From NCBI RefSeq assembly GCF_024228315.1, contig NZ_CP100458.1:1-64000 (forward strand): a DNA stretch of 64,000 nucleotides, written 5' to 3'. Source of the DNA: Halomarina pelagica (GTDB taxonomy: Archaea > Halobacteriota > Halobacteria > Halobacteriales > Haloarculaceae). The notes beneath the pieces are model-generated. The model saw only the letters and a list, made by a program, of their open reading frames with translations, was not told the origin of the DNA and made no database searches. The position numbers and the translations under genes were made by a program. Shown here piece by piece: positions 27,101 through 34,768 of this stretch (within the stretch, counting starts at the first letter, position 1; each line of letters opens with the position of its first letter).

Positions 27101-28503
27101 GTGAGGCAGGCATCGATGGAGGGGTACCGGACTACGAGACACTCGCCGACGTCCGCGAGCACTCGCAGTTGCTGACGGTGGATATCGACGCTGAGTCGAA
27201 CACGTTGGTCGTTCGGTTGACTGAGGCGGGTGAGGAGGCCGTGACACCGGAGCTAGGTGATGTCCAAGCCGCCGGTGGGCAAGCCCATGACGATGGGATT
27301 CTCGAGATTGAGGAGGCACTCACGACGGCTGGGTTCACCGTCGAACTCATCACACAGGATGGGAGTGAGCAGCCCGATGCACGAGCGACTCACCCCGAGC
27401 TCGATAACGAGTTCGCCATCGAGGTCGAGACGACCACACCAGAGAACCCGATCAAGGTACTCACCAACCTGAAAAAAGCACAGGACGAGGACTCGATTCC
27501 GTTGTTTGTTGTTCGCCCTGGTGAGACGGAGACGTATTGGGCTGAACGCATTGAGGGAATCCTCCATCCCCCAGTCAAACAGCTCTCGAACGGGGAAACA
27601 CAGCTCTACACATACGACGAACCGCTCCACGTTCGGCGGGTCTCGACAGGTGAACGATTCCCTGCCGTTCGCCCCGTTACTGGTGAAGGCGACTCTCGAC
27701 GGACGATCTGGCGACGAGGAGAGGAGGATATCATCCTCGTCGATAGTGCAGGCATCGAGCAGGGACGAATCCTCGGAGAGGCATCGGCCACCGAACACAA
27801 CGTGCCGGGAGTCTACACGTACGATGCAGAGGCCAACAAGTACGTCGTCACTGCCGATGGCACCCGACATACATACGACTCGAAAGCTGCCTTCGACGCC
27901 GAGTGGGTCACGATTAAGAAGCCGTTCATCCCCGAGAACGAACTCCCAGTGCCGGACTATGGGCGTGATACCTACCGCATCGTGATTCTTGCTTCCGACG
28001 GGGAAGCCGTGGTCTATGATTCGGCAGAGTCCACATCTCCCTTATCGACTCTCCTCATGGACTCTCCACTCCTCGCGACGTCTCGTGATGATCAGACTGA
28101 AGGCACGCCAGACCAGGCTGATTCAATTGAACGAGACGGCGCTGAGAGTATCGCAAGTGGCGATTCCAGTGAGAATACCTCCCCGAAGGTTGCCGACAGA
28201 CCTACTGAAGGGGATTCTCCTCTTCAATTCGATCCTGAAGACCCCGAGGAGCTGCTGTCGGCCTTCGTCACTAGATACCTCCGTGAAGATCCTGATGCTG
28301 TCACACCGAAAGACCGGATCTACAAAGCGTTCACCATCTGGTCGATCCAGCATGGCGGGGACGTCCCTGAGAAGAGTTCGTTCTCGAAGCGCCTACGCGA
28401 ACATGTCGATTGTGGTGACAAACGTGTCAGCAATAATGGGGAACGGACGTACTGTTACACCGACATTGAACTCTCTGAGTCTGGGTGTGAACTCCTCGAA
28501 TGA
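24106..28503 (+). CDS. Giant TraD/VirD4-like coupling ATPase with C-terminal extra domains
   Basis: A 1465-residue protein. Residues 1-450 are unassigned. The ATPase core has Walker A APPGHGKT (496-503), a VIILDSKGGG strand at about 520, and Walker B NVLIDEAASV (D780-E781), with a TQFPEQI sensor. This is the FtsK/TraD/VirD4 family that brings DNA to the secretion channel. No N-terminal membrane anchor is visible, so it may be soluble. After the motor, a segment at about 1065-1110 (FAIEVETTT) looks like a restriction-endonuclease-type fold. The last 90 residues (DRIYKAFTIWSIQHGG, then FSKRLREHV) resemble the winged helix of P4/D5-type primase-helicases. The fusion to replication-type domains is atypical. 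Confidence 0.75.
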   Translation: MSEPRDYLRVRPSSQPLHVGDIAHALASLHKLTVESQPSGLARFLPGTSSYPPRFEFLAVSEGTDAPVEFYYGTDGDLDALEDRLRSIYPTTFDIDRTELDLATKLIPPVAYSCEEFIDRLADGQLHFEPTEDDLRPVESERAVLEDGGTQTTSDATGSSHATMEYGDGVLRVDRVRSVDDPMVLTQPTLTDDGQILARPSVEEVVPMGVRWHGVAERKLDWMTTITPFTDHVDTAVISDDTETRVPLAAVIDTLVEADSPMAFQVVFQRKPDWSAEAWQREHDIKHGLDTLYGKARDFFDPVTPDEPNLSGQDEARLECVQAKKPKRTFTVNVRAVACPRDETAETQLDSRLDALATALDTLDGRFYGFEGHRLQASGFRQTASEQYARAALERLLDRELVTGRGKTRFDLVLNAEELANLITVPSGETLSRVGARGTRAKQQSRTPPPEPPAERLQQFDSGITLGPALGSNGQPHSKPVQLPPSLQKRHILRCAPPGHGKTIGLTNDALSAYDDTSGPVIILDSKGGGFATNYMRAHAARFGFDDFQENVLYFPVHEVLPGLAFFDIAPTLEYDDFDRVTASQHKADHYEEVLKLAMGTEKYERASVAPTLIKHLVKTMYDAEHGLENGRYRESVDAFSHAQLRHVVHQVWQAGPPNRNPDRVPQSSDPEARQTFDHLLNRDAQTFSTIMGGLDTRMEYITEDVRLRRLFDNTTSNFDFRDRIHEQQVIIFDLGRLRDDPATVLTGALLTSLYDAVRESHRDDSAGKPDNYVINVLIDEAASVVATDTISELLSRGREFDVSLELATQFPEQILESGDRETYLNTLRNTGTKLIGNIHVDDELAGALAHEDMDRVDFRNRVNSLANDEWLVDVPSPQFSAPDPNPFYVQAPPVPAGHPASDAPLSDAEDARFQESLEVVRSRTRDVYGVEDGNASPADAVPEELRNRLGAADGDLDEALAHVIRALQLREGVREENDWVPVEAVDTELQRVFADVAGEAGIDGGVPDYETLADVREHSQLLTVDIDAESNTLVVRLTEAGEEAVTPELGDVQAAGGQAHDDGILEIEEALTTAGFTVELITQDGSEQPDARATHPELDNEFAIEVETTTPENPIKVLTNLKKAQDEDSIPLFVVRPGETETYWAERIEGILHPPVKQLSNGETQLYTYDEPLHVRRVSTGERFPAVRPVTGEGDSRRTIWRRGEEDIILVDSAGIEQGRILGEASATEHNVPGVYTYDAEANKYVVTADGTRHTYDSKAAFDAEWVTIKKPFIPENELPVPDYGRDTYRIVILASDGEAVVYDSAESTSPLSTLLMDSPLLATSRDDQTEGTPDQADSIERDGAESIASGDSSENTSPKVADRPTEGDSPLQFDPEDPEELLSAFVTRYLREDPDAVTPKDRIYKAFTIWSIQHGGDVPEKSSFSKRLREHVDCGDKRVSNNGERTYCYTDIELSESGCELLE

Positions 28504-28543
28504 ACATGCATCAATATTTTGTTCAGTATCGGGTTGTAGACGA

Positions 28544-28837
28544 AATCGCCGGACGGAAGTGTCCGTCTAGGGGGACAGGCAGACTCTGGACACAGGCGTC
28601 TAAGGGAGGGTACTCTGAAGCGCGAATATCCCAGAAAAGTCGCAGACGGCGTAGCCCGTCTAGGGTGGACAGAACCTGTCTAGGGTTACTCACCCGACAT
28701 CCTCACCAACGCAAGTCAGAAACACGTCCTTGGACGGGACGCCTCACTCCTACGCAGTCATGCGATTTTATCTTGAACCTGGATCAGGAGGTATGGGGAT
28801 TCAGGCCGGAATCGCCGGACGGCAATACCCGTCTAGG
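28544..28837. repeat. Hairpin repeats GACGG-N-CCGTCTAGGG upstream of the primase gene
   Basis: Five related copies: 28544-28572, 28588-28606 (degenerate), 28641-28665, 28667-28685 and 28810-28837. Four have inverted arms, for example GACGGA/TCCGTC, AGACGG/CCGTCT, GACAG/CTGTC and GACGG/CCGTC, and each is followed by TAGGG. Copies 1 and 5 also share the flank AATCGCCG. They fill the only sizeable gap (28504-29008) between the coupling-protein-like gene and the primase-like gene. This is compatible with replication-origin iterons, an oriT or operator sites. No open reading frame of note is present. Confidence 0.7.
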
Positions 28838-29008
28838 GTATAACCGCATGACTGCGCCGCCGTCTATGAGGTCCGGTCGAGGAAAACCAACTAGTATAGA
28901 GTGGGGGGTGGCCGTTGGAGAAGAAGTTGCGACACAGCGCATCCCGCAGAGCGGGTTTATCAAAAGGCTGAAAGAGAGTGGACCAGGGGTCCGGGTAGGA
29001 GACAAGCC

Positions 29009-30220
29009 ATGAATGAGAACATTGTCATCGACCAGACTGAGATACCAAAAACGCTCGTCGAGTACGACCAGTGGATCTGTTGGCGGGAGGTCGAGCGAGA
29101 TGGGAAGCCGACGAAAGTTCCGATCACACCGAGGAGTGGCGAGTTCGCCTCGGCAACGGACGAAGGGACGTGGACGGAATTCGAGACAGCAACTGCATAC
29201 ACCGCGACTGCCGATGTTGATGGCCTCGGATTCGTGTTCACCAATGACGATCCAATCGTCGGGATTGACCTGGATGACTGTCGCGACCCAGGGACGAACA
29301 CCGTCGACGACGACGCTCGAGACATCGTCACCCGACTTGATTCCTATACGGAGGTATCGCCGTCGGGGACTGGCTTCCATGTACTCATCAAGGGTGATCT
29401 CCCAGAGGGGCGAAATCGAAAGGGTAGCGTCGAGATGTACGACTCGGCGCGGTTCTTCACGGTCACGGGCGACCATGTCGACGTGACGCCGCGACGCGTC
29501 GCGACTCGGCAAGACGCCCTGACAGCGATCCATCGGGAGTACGTCCAGGAGTCGTCGCCAAAAGCACAGCAGACGGCAACACAGCCAACCAGGACAGGTG
29601 AGACACCGTCGACGGACGTCGACCTTGACGACACAGAGCTCCTTGCAAAGGCACGGAACGCCTCGAACGGGGAGAAGTTCGAACGGCTGTGGCGCGGCAA
29701 CACGCACTCGTACGATAGTCACTCGGAGGCAGATATGGCGCTGTGCTTCCTGCTGGCGTTCTGGACTGGTGGCGACGTCGTCCGGATGGACCAGCTCTTC
29801 CGACAGTCAGGGTTGATGCGCGAGAAGTGGGATGAGGTTCACTACGCTGATGGGTCGACCTATGGCGAGAAGACAATCGAACGGGCGAGAGCGAACGCGA
29901 CGGAGTTCTACGATCCAGAGTCCGGGGAGGAGTCAGCGCAGTCCTCGACAACTGCCGGTGGATCGTCTGCCGACGCTGGGAATGGCGGGTCTGAGCGTAC
30001 TCAAGCATATGTGACTGAGAAGAACCGGTTGCTGACTGACCGTGTTGAAGAACTCGAAGCAACACTTGACAAGAAAGACGAGCAAATTGCCGCTCTTGAA
30101 GCAGAAGTCGAACGGCTTGAAGCCAAAGTTGCGGATCAGATCAGTTTGGATGATGAGGAAAACGAGTCAGTCTCTGTGTGGGAGCGGACGAAGCAGTTGT
30201 TTCAGCCTGAGTCTGAATAG
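29009..30220 (+). CDS. PrimPol-like replication protein (NrS-1 polymerase type)
   Basis: 403 residues from ATG 29009. The catalytic domain shows VGIDLDDC (D87, D89) and SPSGTGFHVLIKG (H124), the D-x-D and S-x-H pattern of archaeo-eukaryotic PrimPols as in phage NrS-1 polymerase. A second helical domain at about 205-300 (GEKFERLWRGN, then a YDSHSEADMALC segment) resembles the helicase-binding domain of that family. The C-terminus is a predicted coiled coil (about 330-390). There is no helicase domain, unlike full NrS-1 or P4 proteins. It follows the hairpin repeats, so it is a good candidate for the element's replication initiator or primer maker. Confidence 0.75.
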   Translation: MNENIVIDQTEIPKTLVEYDQWICWREVERDGKPTKVPITPRSGEFASATDEGTWTEFETATAYTATADVDGLGFVFTNDDPIVGIDLDDCRDPGTNTVDDDARDIVTRLDSYTEVSPSGTGFHVLIKGDLPEGRNRKGSVEMYDSARFFTVTGDHVDVTPRRVATRQDALTAIHREYVQESSPKAQQTATQPTRTGETPSTDVDLDDTELLAKARNASNGEKFERLWRGNTHSYDSHSEADMALCFLLAFWTGGDVVRMDQLFRQSGLMREKWDEVHYADGSTYGEKTIERARANATEFYDPESGEESAQSSTTAGGSSADAGNGGSERTQAYVTEKNRLLTDRVEELEATLDKKDEQIAALEAEVERLEAKVADQISLDDEENESVSVWERTKQLFQPESE

Positions 30221-30329
30221 CGTCGACGCCAGGTCGTTTGTAGGTAGTCATTCGATAGCTGTAGTCCCACCCCTACGACAGTTCAGCCATAATCTTCCTC
30301 AATCCGTTCTCGCTCACGACTACCCTGAT

Positions 30330-31523
30330 CTATCCGGTCCATACGTGGTCTCGGTGAAATGTAAGGTAGTGCCGAGCTGGCCATTGGGAACGATCTGCTG
30401 GGAGATGTAGTTGTTCTCCTTCATAGGGAGCGATCGCCTCATACCCATCTAACGAGGGATCGTCTCTGACACAAATCGTGTAATCGTCGTCAATAGTGAA
30501 CCAACCATGATCGAAGGCCCAGTGGTGCGTACGACAAAGCGCCAACCCGTTTTGAACTGCATCTGGTCCGCCTTCAAGAGAATCGTCATCGTCGACACCG
30601 GATACGGGATATATATGAGCAGCTTCAACCTCGAAATAGCCGCTCTCATCTTGCCATCGCTGGCCGCACACGGCACAAGCATGGTTATACGCTTCTCTCA
30701 CTCGTTTGCTGAATGTCGAACTCCGACGTTGTACCGGTCGGAGGATTCTGGAGGAAGACCTCGACATCGGTTCTCCTCCCGTCCCAAGGTGATCCTGGAG
30801 CTTTGCTGACCGAGCGAGTGCTTCGTCAGTAACTCTTGACTCCATTGCTTCTTGGTAGTTGTCGCTAACGAGATCCGTAGAGAGACAGTAGGCGAATTGA
30901 TCGTCAAGTAACACCGCCTCAATCTGTTCTCCGAGAGCACTATCTCGAACGGGACCAATATTGAGGGAATGCCCAATGAACGACTCGATGAGCCCGTTCC
31001 CACTCTGGGTTCGTCGAGAAACCGGGGCACTGAACGTTTCGCCAATTTCTGGCAGCCGATTGCGAAGCGAGAGTGAAACAAGTCCAGTCGCAACTAGTCT
31101 CGATGGCTCTACCCGTACTATTTTGACCGGAATGGTTTCTCCTGGACGAGTATCTTCTGGTATATTTTGGACTCGAACAGGGAAGCCTCGATACGTTGCA
31201 GGACCGTGGCCAGCTGAATTTCTCCCTTCAATTGTAGCCTCTACAGTGTCCCCAATACCAGGACACCCTTCTGGAGGGTTATCGACAAGCTGGCCAGTTT
31301 GGGCGCGCATTGTGTTATCGTAATATTCGGTTCGAGCCCCCGCTGTTAGACACAACGCATGATTTTCGTCGTAGACGACCGCGTCGACCGCCATACCAAC
31401 AGCATCTGGATTGACTGGCCCGATCGTGATTTCACCAGAACCATAGTCAAGAATTCCGTTGCCACTGTTTGAGATCCGGGTGATTGTACCGTGGATTATA
31501 TCTGAGGGCGTCAGTTCGTCCAT
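30330..31523 (-). CDS. HNH endonuclease with N-terminal TRAM-like domains
   Basis: A 397-residue protein. Residues 1-240 contain repeated small beta-barrels (GNGILDYGSGEITIGPV and a similar GNGLIES segment; TIPVKIVRVEPSRLVATGL looks like a TRAM/OB strand set). The C-terminal HNH core has C283/C286, H303 in AAHIYPV, N325 in VQNGLALC, C330 and H333/H334, then DHGWFTID. This arrangement resembles McrA/YDG-type HNH restriction enzymes with histidine-rich active sites. It is a lone minus-strand gene between the primase gene and the DUF6361 operon. A modified-DNA restriction role is likely but inferred. The initiator ATG at 31523 precedes the first barrel directly. Confidence 0.7.
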   Translation of the reverse strand: MDELTPSDIIHGTITRISNSGNGILDYGSGEITIGPVNPDAVGMAVDAVVYDENHALCLTAGARTEYYDNTMRAQTGQLVDNPPEGCPGIGDTVEATIEGRNSAGHGPATYRGFPVRVQNIPEDTRPGETIPVKIVRVEPSRLVATGLVSLSLRNRLPEIGETFSAPVSRRTQSGNGLIESFIGHSLNIGPVRDSALGEQIEAVLLDDQFAYCLSTDLVSDNYQEAMESRVTDEALARSAKLQDHLGTGGEPMSRSSSRILRPVQRRSSTFSKRVREAYNHACAVCGQRWQDESGYFEVEAAHIYPVSGVDDDDSLEGGPDAVQNGLALCRTHHWAFDHGWFTIDDDYTICVRDDPSLDGYEAIAPYEGEQLHLPADRSQWPARHYLTFHRDHVWTG

Positions 31524-31700
31524 GCCCTTGTGTTCCTAGGAAAGACAAATAAATCTCAGTCGTGGCCGACACTATTTTCTTCGAGTTACTTTCCTTGCGT
31601 GAAATCTATCCAGACATCACTGCAGAACAAATAGACGTGATCGGATGAATAACCCGATAGATTTAGTCAGTCCGACCACAATAGCTGGCCCACAGCACGA

Positions 31701-32900
31701 ATGTCGTCTTTCTCCTGGCTTGCATACTCTGAATCCGAGCGTGAACGAACTCTCGACATCATCTCGCAATTCTCTGAGCGTGATACGCGTGATGAACTCG
31801 GTATCGGGCGTATCCGTGATGCATTTGCAGACCTTCTGTTCCCAGGAACGAGTACCATCCAAACCCGCGCTAAGTATTTCCTTTTCGTCCCCTGGATGTA
31901 TCGTGAGCTTGAGCAACGACGGACACCTTCCGATACCATCGCGAAGAAAGCCCGGCGATATGAAATCCAACTCATTGACTCACTCCTTCAGAATGAGGAC
32001 ACGGACGGAATAATCGGTCAATACGCCAAGGGTGACCTTCAGCGGATTCCGAGTAACATTTACTGGAGTGGTCTCGGGGAATGGGATATCAGACACTACA
32101 ACGGCTCCCAAAATCAGTATCATAACTCTCTCGATGTCTATTATGAAATTCTCCACCGCGACCAGCGGACAGAAACAGGAGACGTCGTCGACGAGGCACG
32201 CTCGAATTGGGACCCGAACCTCCCCTCTCAACCCTCTGATTTTCCGAAGACAGCTACCCTCGAACTCCGTCCCGTGGATGCTGAGTATCTTCAAGATAAG
32301 ATCTTGCAATCGGTCTCCGATTCCATGCTTGCTGAGGTTCTCTATATCGGGCATCTCGATGCAGACCCTGAATTCCCATGGGAATACCCATACTTAGGTC
32401 AACTATCAGAGGACGTTCGAGAAATACTGGCGCATGCGCGAAACTTCTCTGAGGTAATGCACGGCGCGGCTCTGCTCTATAACCTGATGCTTGCGCAAAA
32501 ATCCGACGATGAAGAGCTCGTCGACAAATACACCTCGCGACTCGAAGAATGGGCCCGGATAGTTGATAGTCGGCGCACAGCGTTCAATACCTGGGATATC
32601 GACCGGTTCTGGAACATCGTCTCTAGAGCCAGTGCCACTACACCACCGGGTATGAGACAATTCGTCGAGCGGTGGATCGATCTCGCCACCGAATCGCCGC
32701 ATACCGTTTCCGCTGACGCGGACGCACGCCAACTCATTAGCGACCGTGAGCGTCGGCTGAAACGTGGGCGAGCACGGTTGCATGATGCCCGTGCGCTTGA
32801 GCAGTGGGGCGGTGAAGCGGGTGCACAGCAGCTGAATTATCGCTGGAGTTCCGCGAAAACCCACCTAACAGATATCTTTGCTGGGTTGGAGGCTGCGTAA
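31701..32900 (+). CDS. DUF6361-family protein, first gene of a PLD-helicase operon
   Basis: A 399-residue protein with no catalytic signature that I know. It opens with SSFSWLAYSESERERTLDII and continues with RDELGIGRIRDAFADLLFPG and TRAKYFLFVPWMY, the segments I associate with DUF6361. The rest is helical. The stop and the start of the PLD-nuclease gene overlap by one base (TAATG), indicating coupled translation. Together with the PLD and helicase genes it forms a three-gene unit likely to act in defence. Its part, as a structural or sensing subunit, is unknown. Upstream, in-frame codons exist from about 31645, but ATG 31701 matches the family N-terminus best. Confidence 0.7.
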   Translation: MSSFSWLAYSESERERTLDIISQFSERDTRDELGIGRIRDAFADLLFPGTSTIQTRAKYFLFVPWMYRELEQRRTPSDTIAKKARRYEIQLIDSLLQNEDTDGIIGQYAKGDLQRIPSNIYWSGLGEWDIRHYNGSQNQYHNSLDVYYEILHRDQRTETGDVVDEARSNWDPNLPSQPSDFPKTATLELRPVDAEYLQDKILQSVSDSMLAEVLYIGHLDADPEFPWEYPYLGQLSEDVREILAHARNFSEVMHGAALLYNLMLAQKSDDEELVDKYTSRLEEWARIVDSRRTAFNTWDIDRFWNIVSRASATTPPGMRQFVERWIDLATESPHTVSADADARQLISDRERRLKRGRARLHDARALEQWGGEAGAQQLNYRWSSAKTHLTDIFAGLEAA

Positions 32901-34768
32901 TGCTCGAGCCCCAGGATCGGTCACTGCTTCACGAGACGCTTCGGCCGCCTGCTGGTTACGATCTCGATTACGCGGTCGGGGCTACATACTCATTGGACCT
33001 CACCGCGTTACTCGCCGTCCCGCTGGCTTTCACGAGACACCAACAGGTAGGAACAGAGCCAGAGGATTTCGATCCAGTCGCGATTCTCGACGCACTTCGA
33101 AAGAACTCCGAGAACATGACGCTGTTTTGCCAGGCCGGAGGAATACACGTTCCCTCACAGCAGCATCCGCTCTATCAGCTTCTCGAGGATCTCGTTGTCG
33201 AGACGACGACGCCGAGTGGGAGTGGATCGTTTCACCCGAAGACGTGGGTCCTCCGGTATACAGCGCCGGACTCACCCGTTCACTATCGGTTTCTGTGTCT
33301 GAGTCGCAACCTCACCTACGCCCGTTCGTGGGATACTGTTCTCACGCTCGATGGCAAACTTACAGACCGCGAGTATGCCTACACACGGAACCATCCACTC
33401 GGCGATTTCATCGAGGCGCTTCCGAACATGGCAGTTCGAGAACTTGGAGACGAACGACAGGAACGGATCGCAACGATTCAAGACGAAATTCGCCGCGTCG
33501 ATTTCGATCCTCCCGACCCGTTTGAAGAGATCGCCTTTCATCCATTTGGAATCGACAGCAGAGACCAGTGGCCGTTCCCAGATCGCTCGACTGATCTCGT
33601 CGTTGTATCGCCGTTTCTGTCGAGATCGCTGCTCAGCCAACTCAACCCCGAGTCACGACACGCAACACTAATCTCGCGGTGGGAAGAACTCGAAAGTCTC
33701 ACAGAGACTGCATTAGAGCCGTGGGACGAGGTCTTCACCCTCAGTAGGGCTGCTGAATTAGACGAGCAGAGCGACGATCTCGAAATGCCATCCGAGGACG
33801 CCGATGAGTCCACCCTTGAAGATGACGAGGATGCTCTTCGAAGCCTCCATGCGAAACTCTTCCTCGTAGATGACGGTTGGGATGCCCGCGTGTATACGGG
33901 GTCAGCGAATGCAACTCGAGCCGCCTTTACTGACAATGTGGAGTTCCTTGTCGAGCTTCGTGGAAAGAAGAGCAAATGCGGTACCGGTGTTTTGCTTGGA
34001 CAGAAGGACAGCGAGATGTCACTACGTGATCTGCTCGAACCATTCCAGTACGATGGGACGACGAGTCCCGATCCGATCGCAGAGAAGCTGGAGAAGGAAC
34101 TTCGTGATATCAAGCAAGCCGTGGCATCAAGCCAGATCTCTGCATTCGTTGAGCAGAGTACAGAAGGAGAGGAATACGTTTTCACTCTCCGTACTGATGG
34201 GACATCTCTTTCGTTGCCACACAAAGCGTCGCTTACAGCACGTCCGATATCACTCCAAGACCGTGCCGCAACAGACGTCACACTTGATTCGCCCGAGTTG
34301 GCGACCTTCACACTCTCGTACGAGGCCATTACGAGCTTTATCGCGTTCGAGGCGACGGCTGAAGCAGCAAGCAAAACACAATCAGAGACCTTCGTCCTGA
34401 ATATCCCACTCGAGAATGCACCTACGGACCGAAGGCAACGGCTGCTGCGAACGATTGTAAATGACCGCCGTCGATTCCTTCAATTCTTGGCCTTGCTCCT
34501 CGGCGATACCGATACGACGTTCGGATATCTCCTCTCTCAAACGAACTGGAAAGACTGGGATGGAACCTCTCGGAACGGTGAATTAGAGCAATTCCCATTA
34601 CTGGAACAGCTTCTCCGCGTCCTGTACCAGAATCCAGAGCAGCTTGACCGAGTTCATGAGCTTATGACTGATCTGGAAGCTGTTTCAGATGAGGAAAGTG
34701 TCCTGCCTGATGGCTTTACTAGTGTGTTCGATCCGATCTGGGCAGTCAAATCAGGTGGTGAGCAATGA
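32900..34768 (+). CDS. Phospholipase D-like nuclease
   Basis: A 622-residue protein. The catalytic HxK motif lies at H317-A-K319 (LHAKLFLVDDG), followed by GSANATRAAF (S335-N337), the standard HKD pattern of the PLD superfamily. An earlier, weaker half-site is visible around residue 110 (FHPKTWVLRY then CLSRNL), so the protein may carry both catalytic halves. PLD nucleases cut DNA or RNA without metal. It sits between the DUF6361 gene (1-bp overlap) and the helicase gene (4-bp ATGA overlap). PLD-helicase pairing is known from DISARM and other defence loci, but the DUF6361 partner sets this one apart. Confidence 0.8.
   Translation: MLEPQDRSLLHETLRPPAGYDLDYAVGATYSLDLTALLAVPLAFTRHQQVGTEPEDFDPVAILDALRKNSENMTLFCQAGGIHVPSQQHPLYQLLEDLVVETTTPSGSGSFHPKTWVLRYTAPDSPVHYRFLCLSRNLTYARSWDTVLTLDGKLTDREYAYTRNHPLGDFIEALPNMAVRELGDERQERIATIQDEIRRVDFDPPDPFEEIAFHPFGIDSRDQWPFPDRSTDLVVVSPFLSRSLLSQLNPESRHATLISRWEELESLTETALEPWDEVFTLSRAAELDEQSDDLEMPSEDADESTLEDDEDALRSLHAKLFLVDDGWDARVYTGSANATRAAFTDNVEFLVELRGKKSKCGTGVLLGQKDSEMSLRDLLEPFQYDGTTSPDPIAEKLEKELRDIKQAVASSQISAFVEQSTEGEEYVFTLRTDGTSLSLPHKASLTARPISLQDRAATDVTLDSPELATFTLSYEAITSFIAFEATAEAASKTQSETFVLNIPLENAPTDRRQRLLRTIVNDRRRFLQFLALLLGDTDTTFGYLLSQTNWKDWDGTSRNGELEQFPLLEQLLRVLYQNPEQLDRVHELMTDLEAVSDEESVLPDGFTSVFDPIWAVKSGGEQ

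Noticed and set aside
28544-28837. CRISPR array
   Set aside because: The repeats are hairpins of unequal spacing (from about 2 to 125 bp apart) with variable inner bases and no uniform spacers; no cas genes are in the window.
32878-33525. 215-codon plus-strand frame
   Set aside because: Shadow of the PLD gene start; its residues (Arg/Ser-rich) do not fit a halophilic protein.
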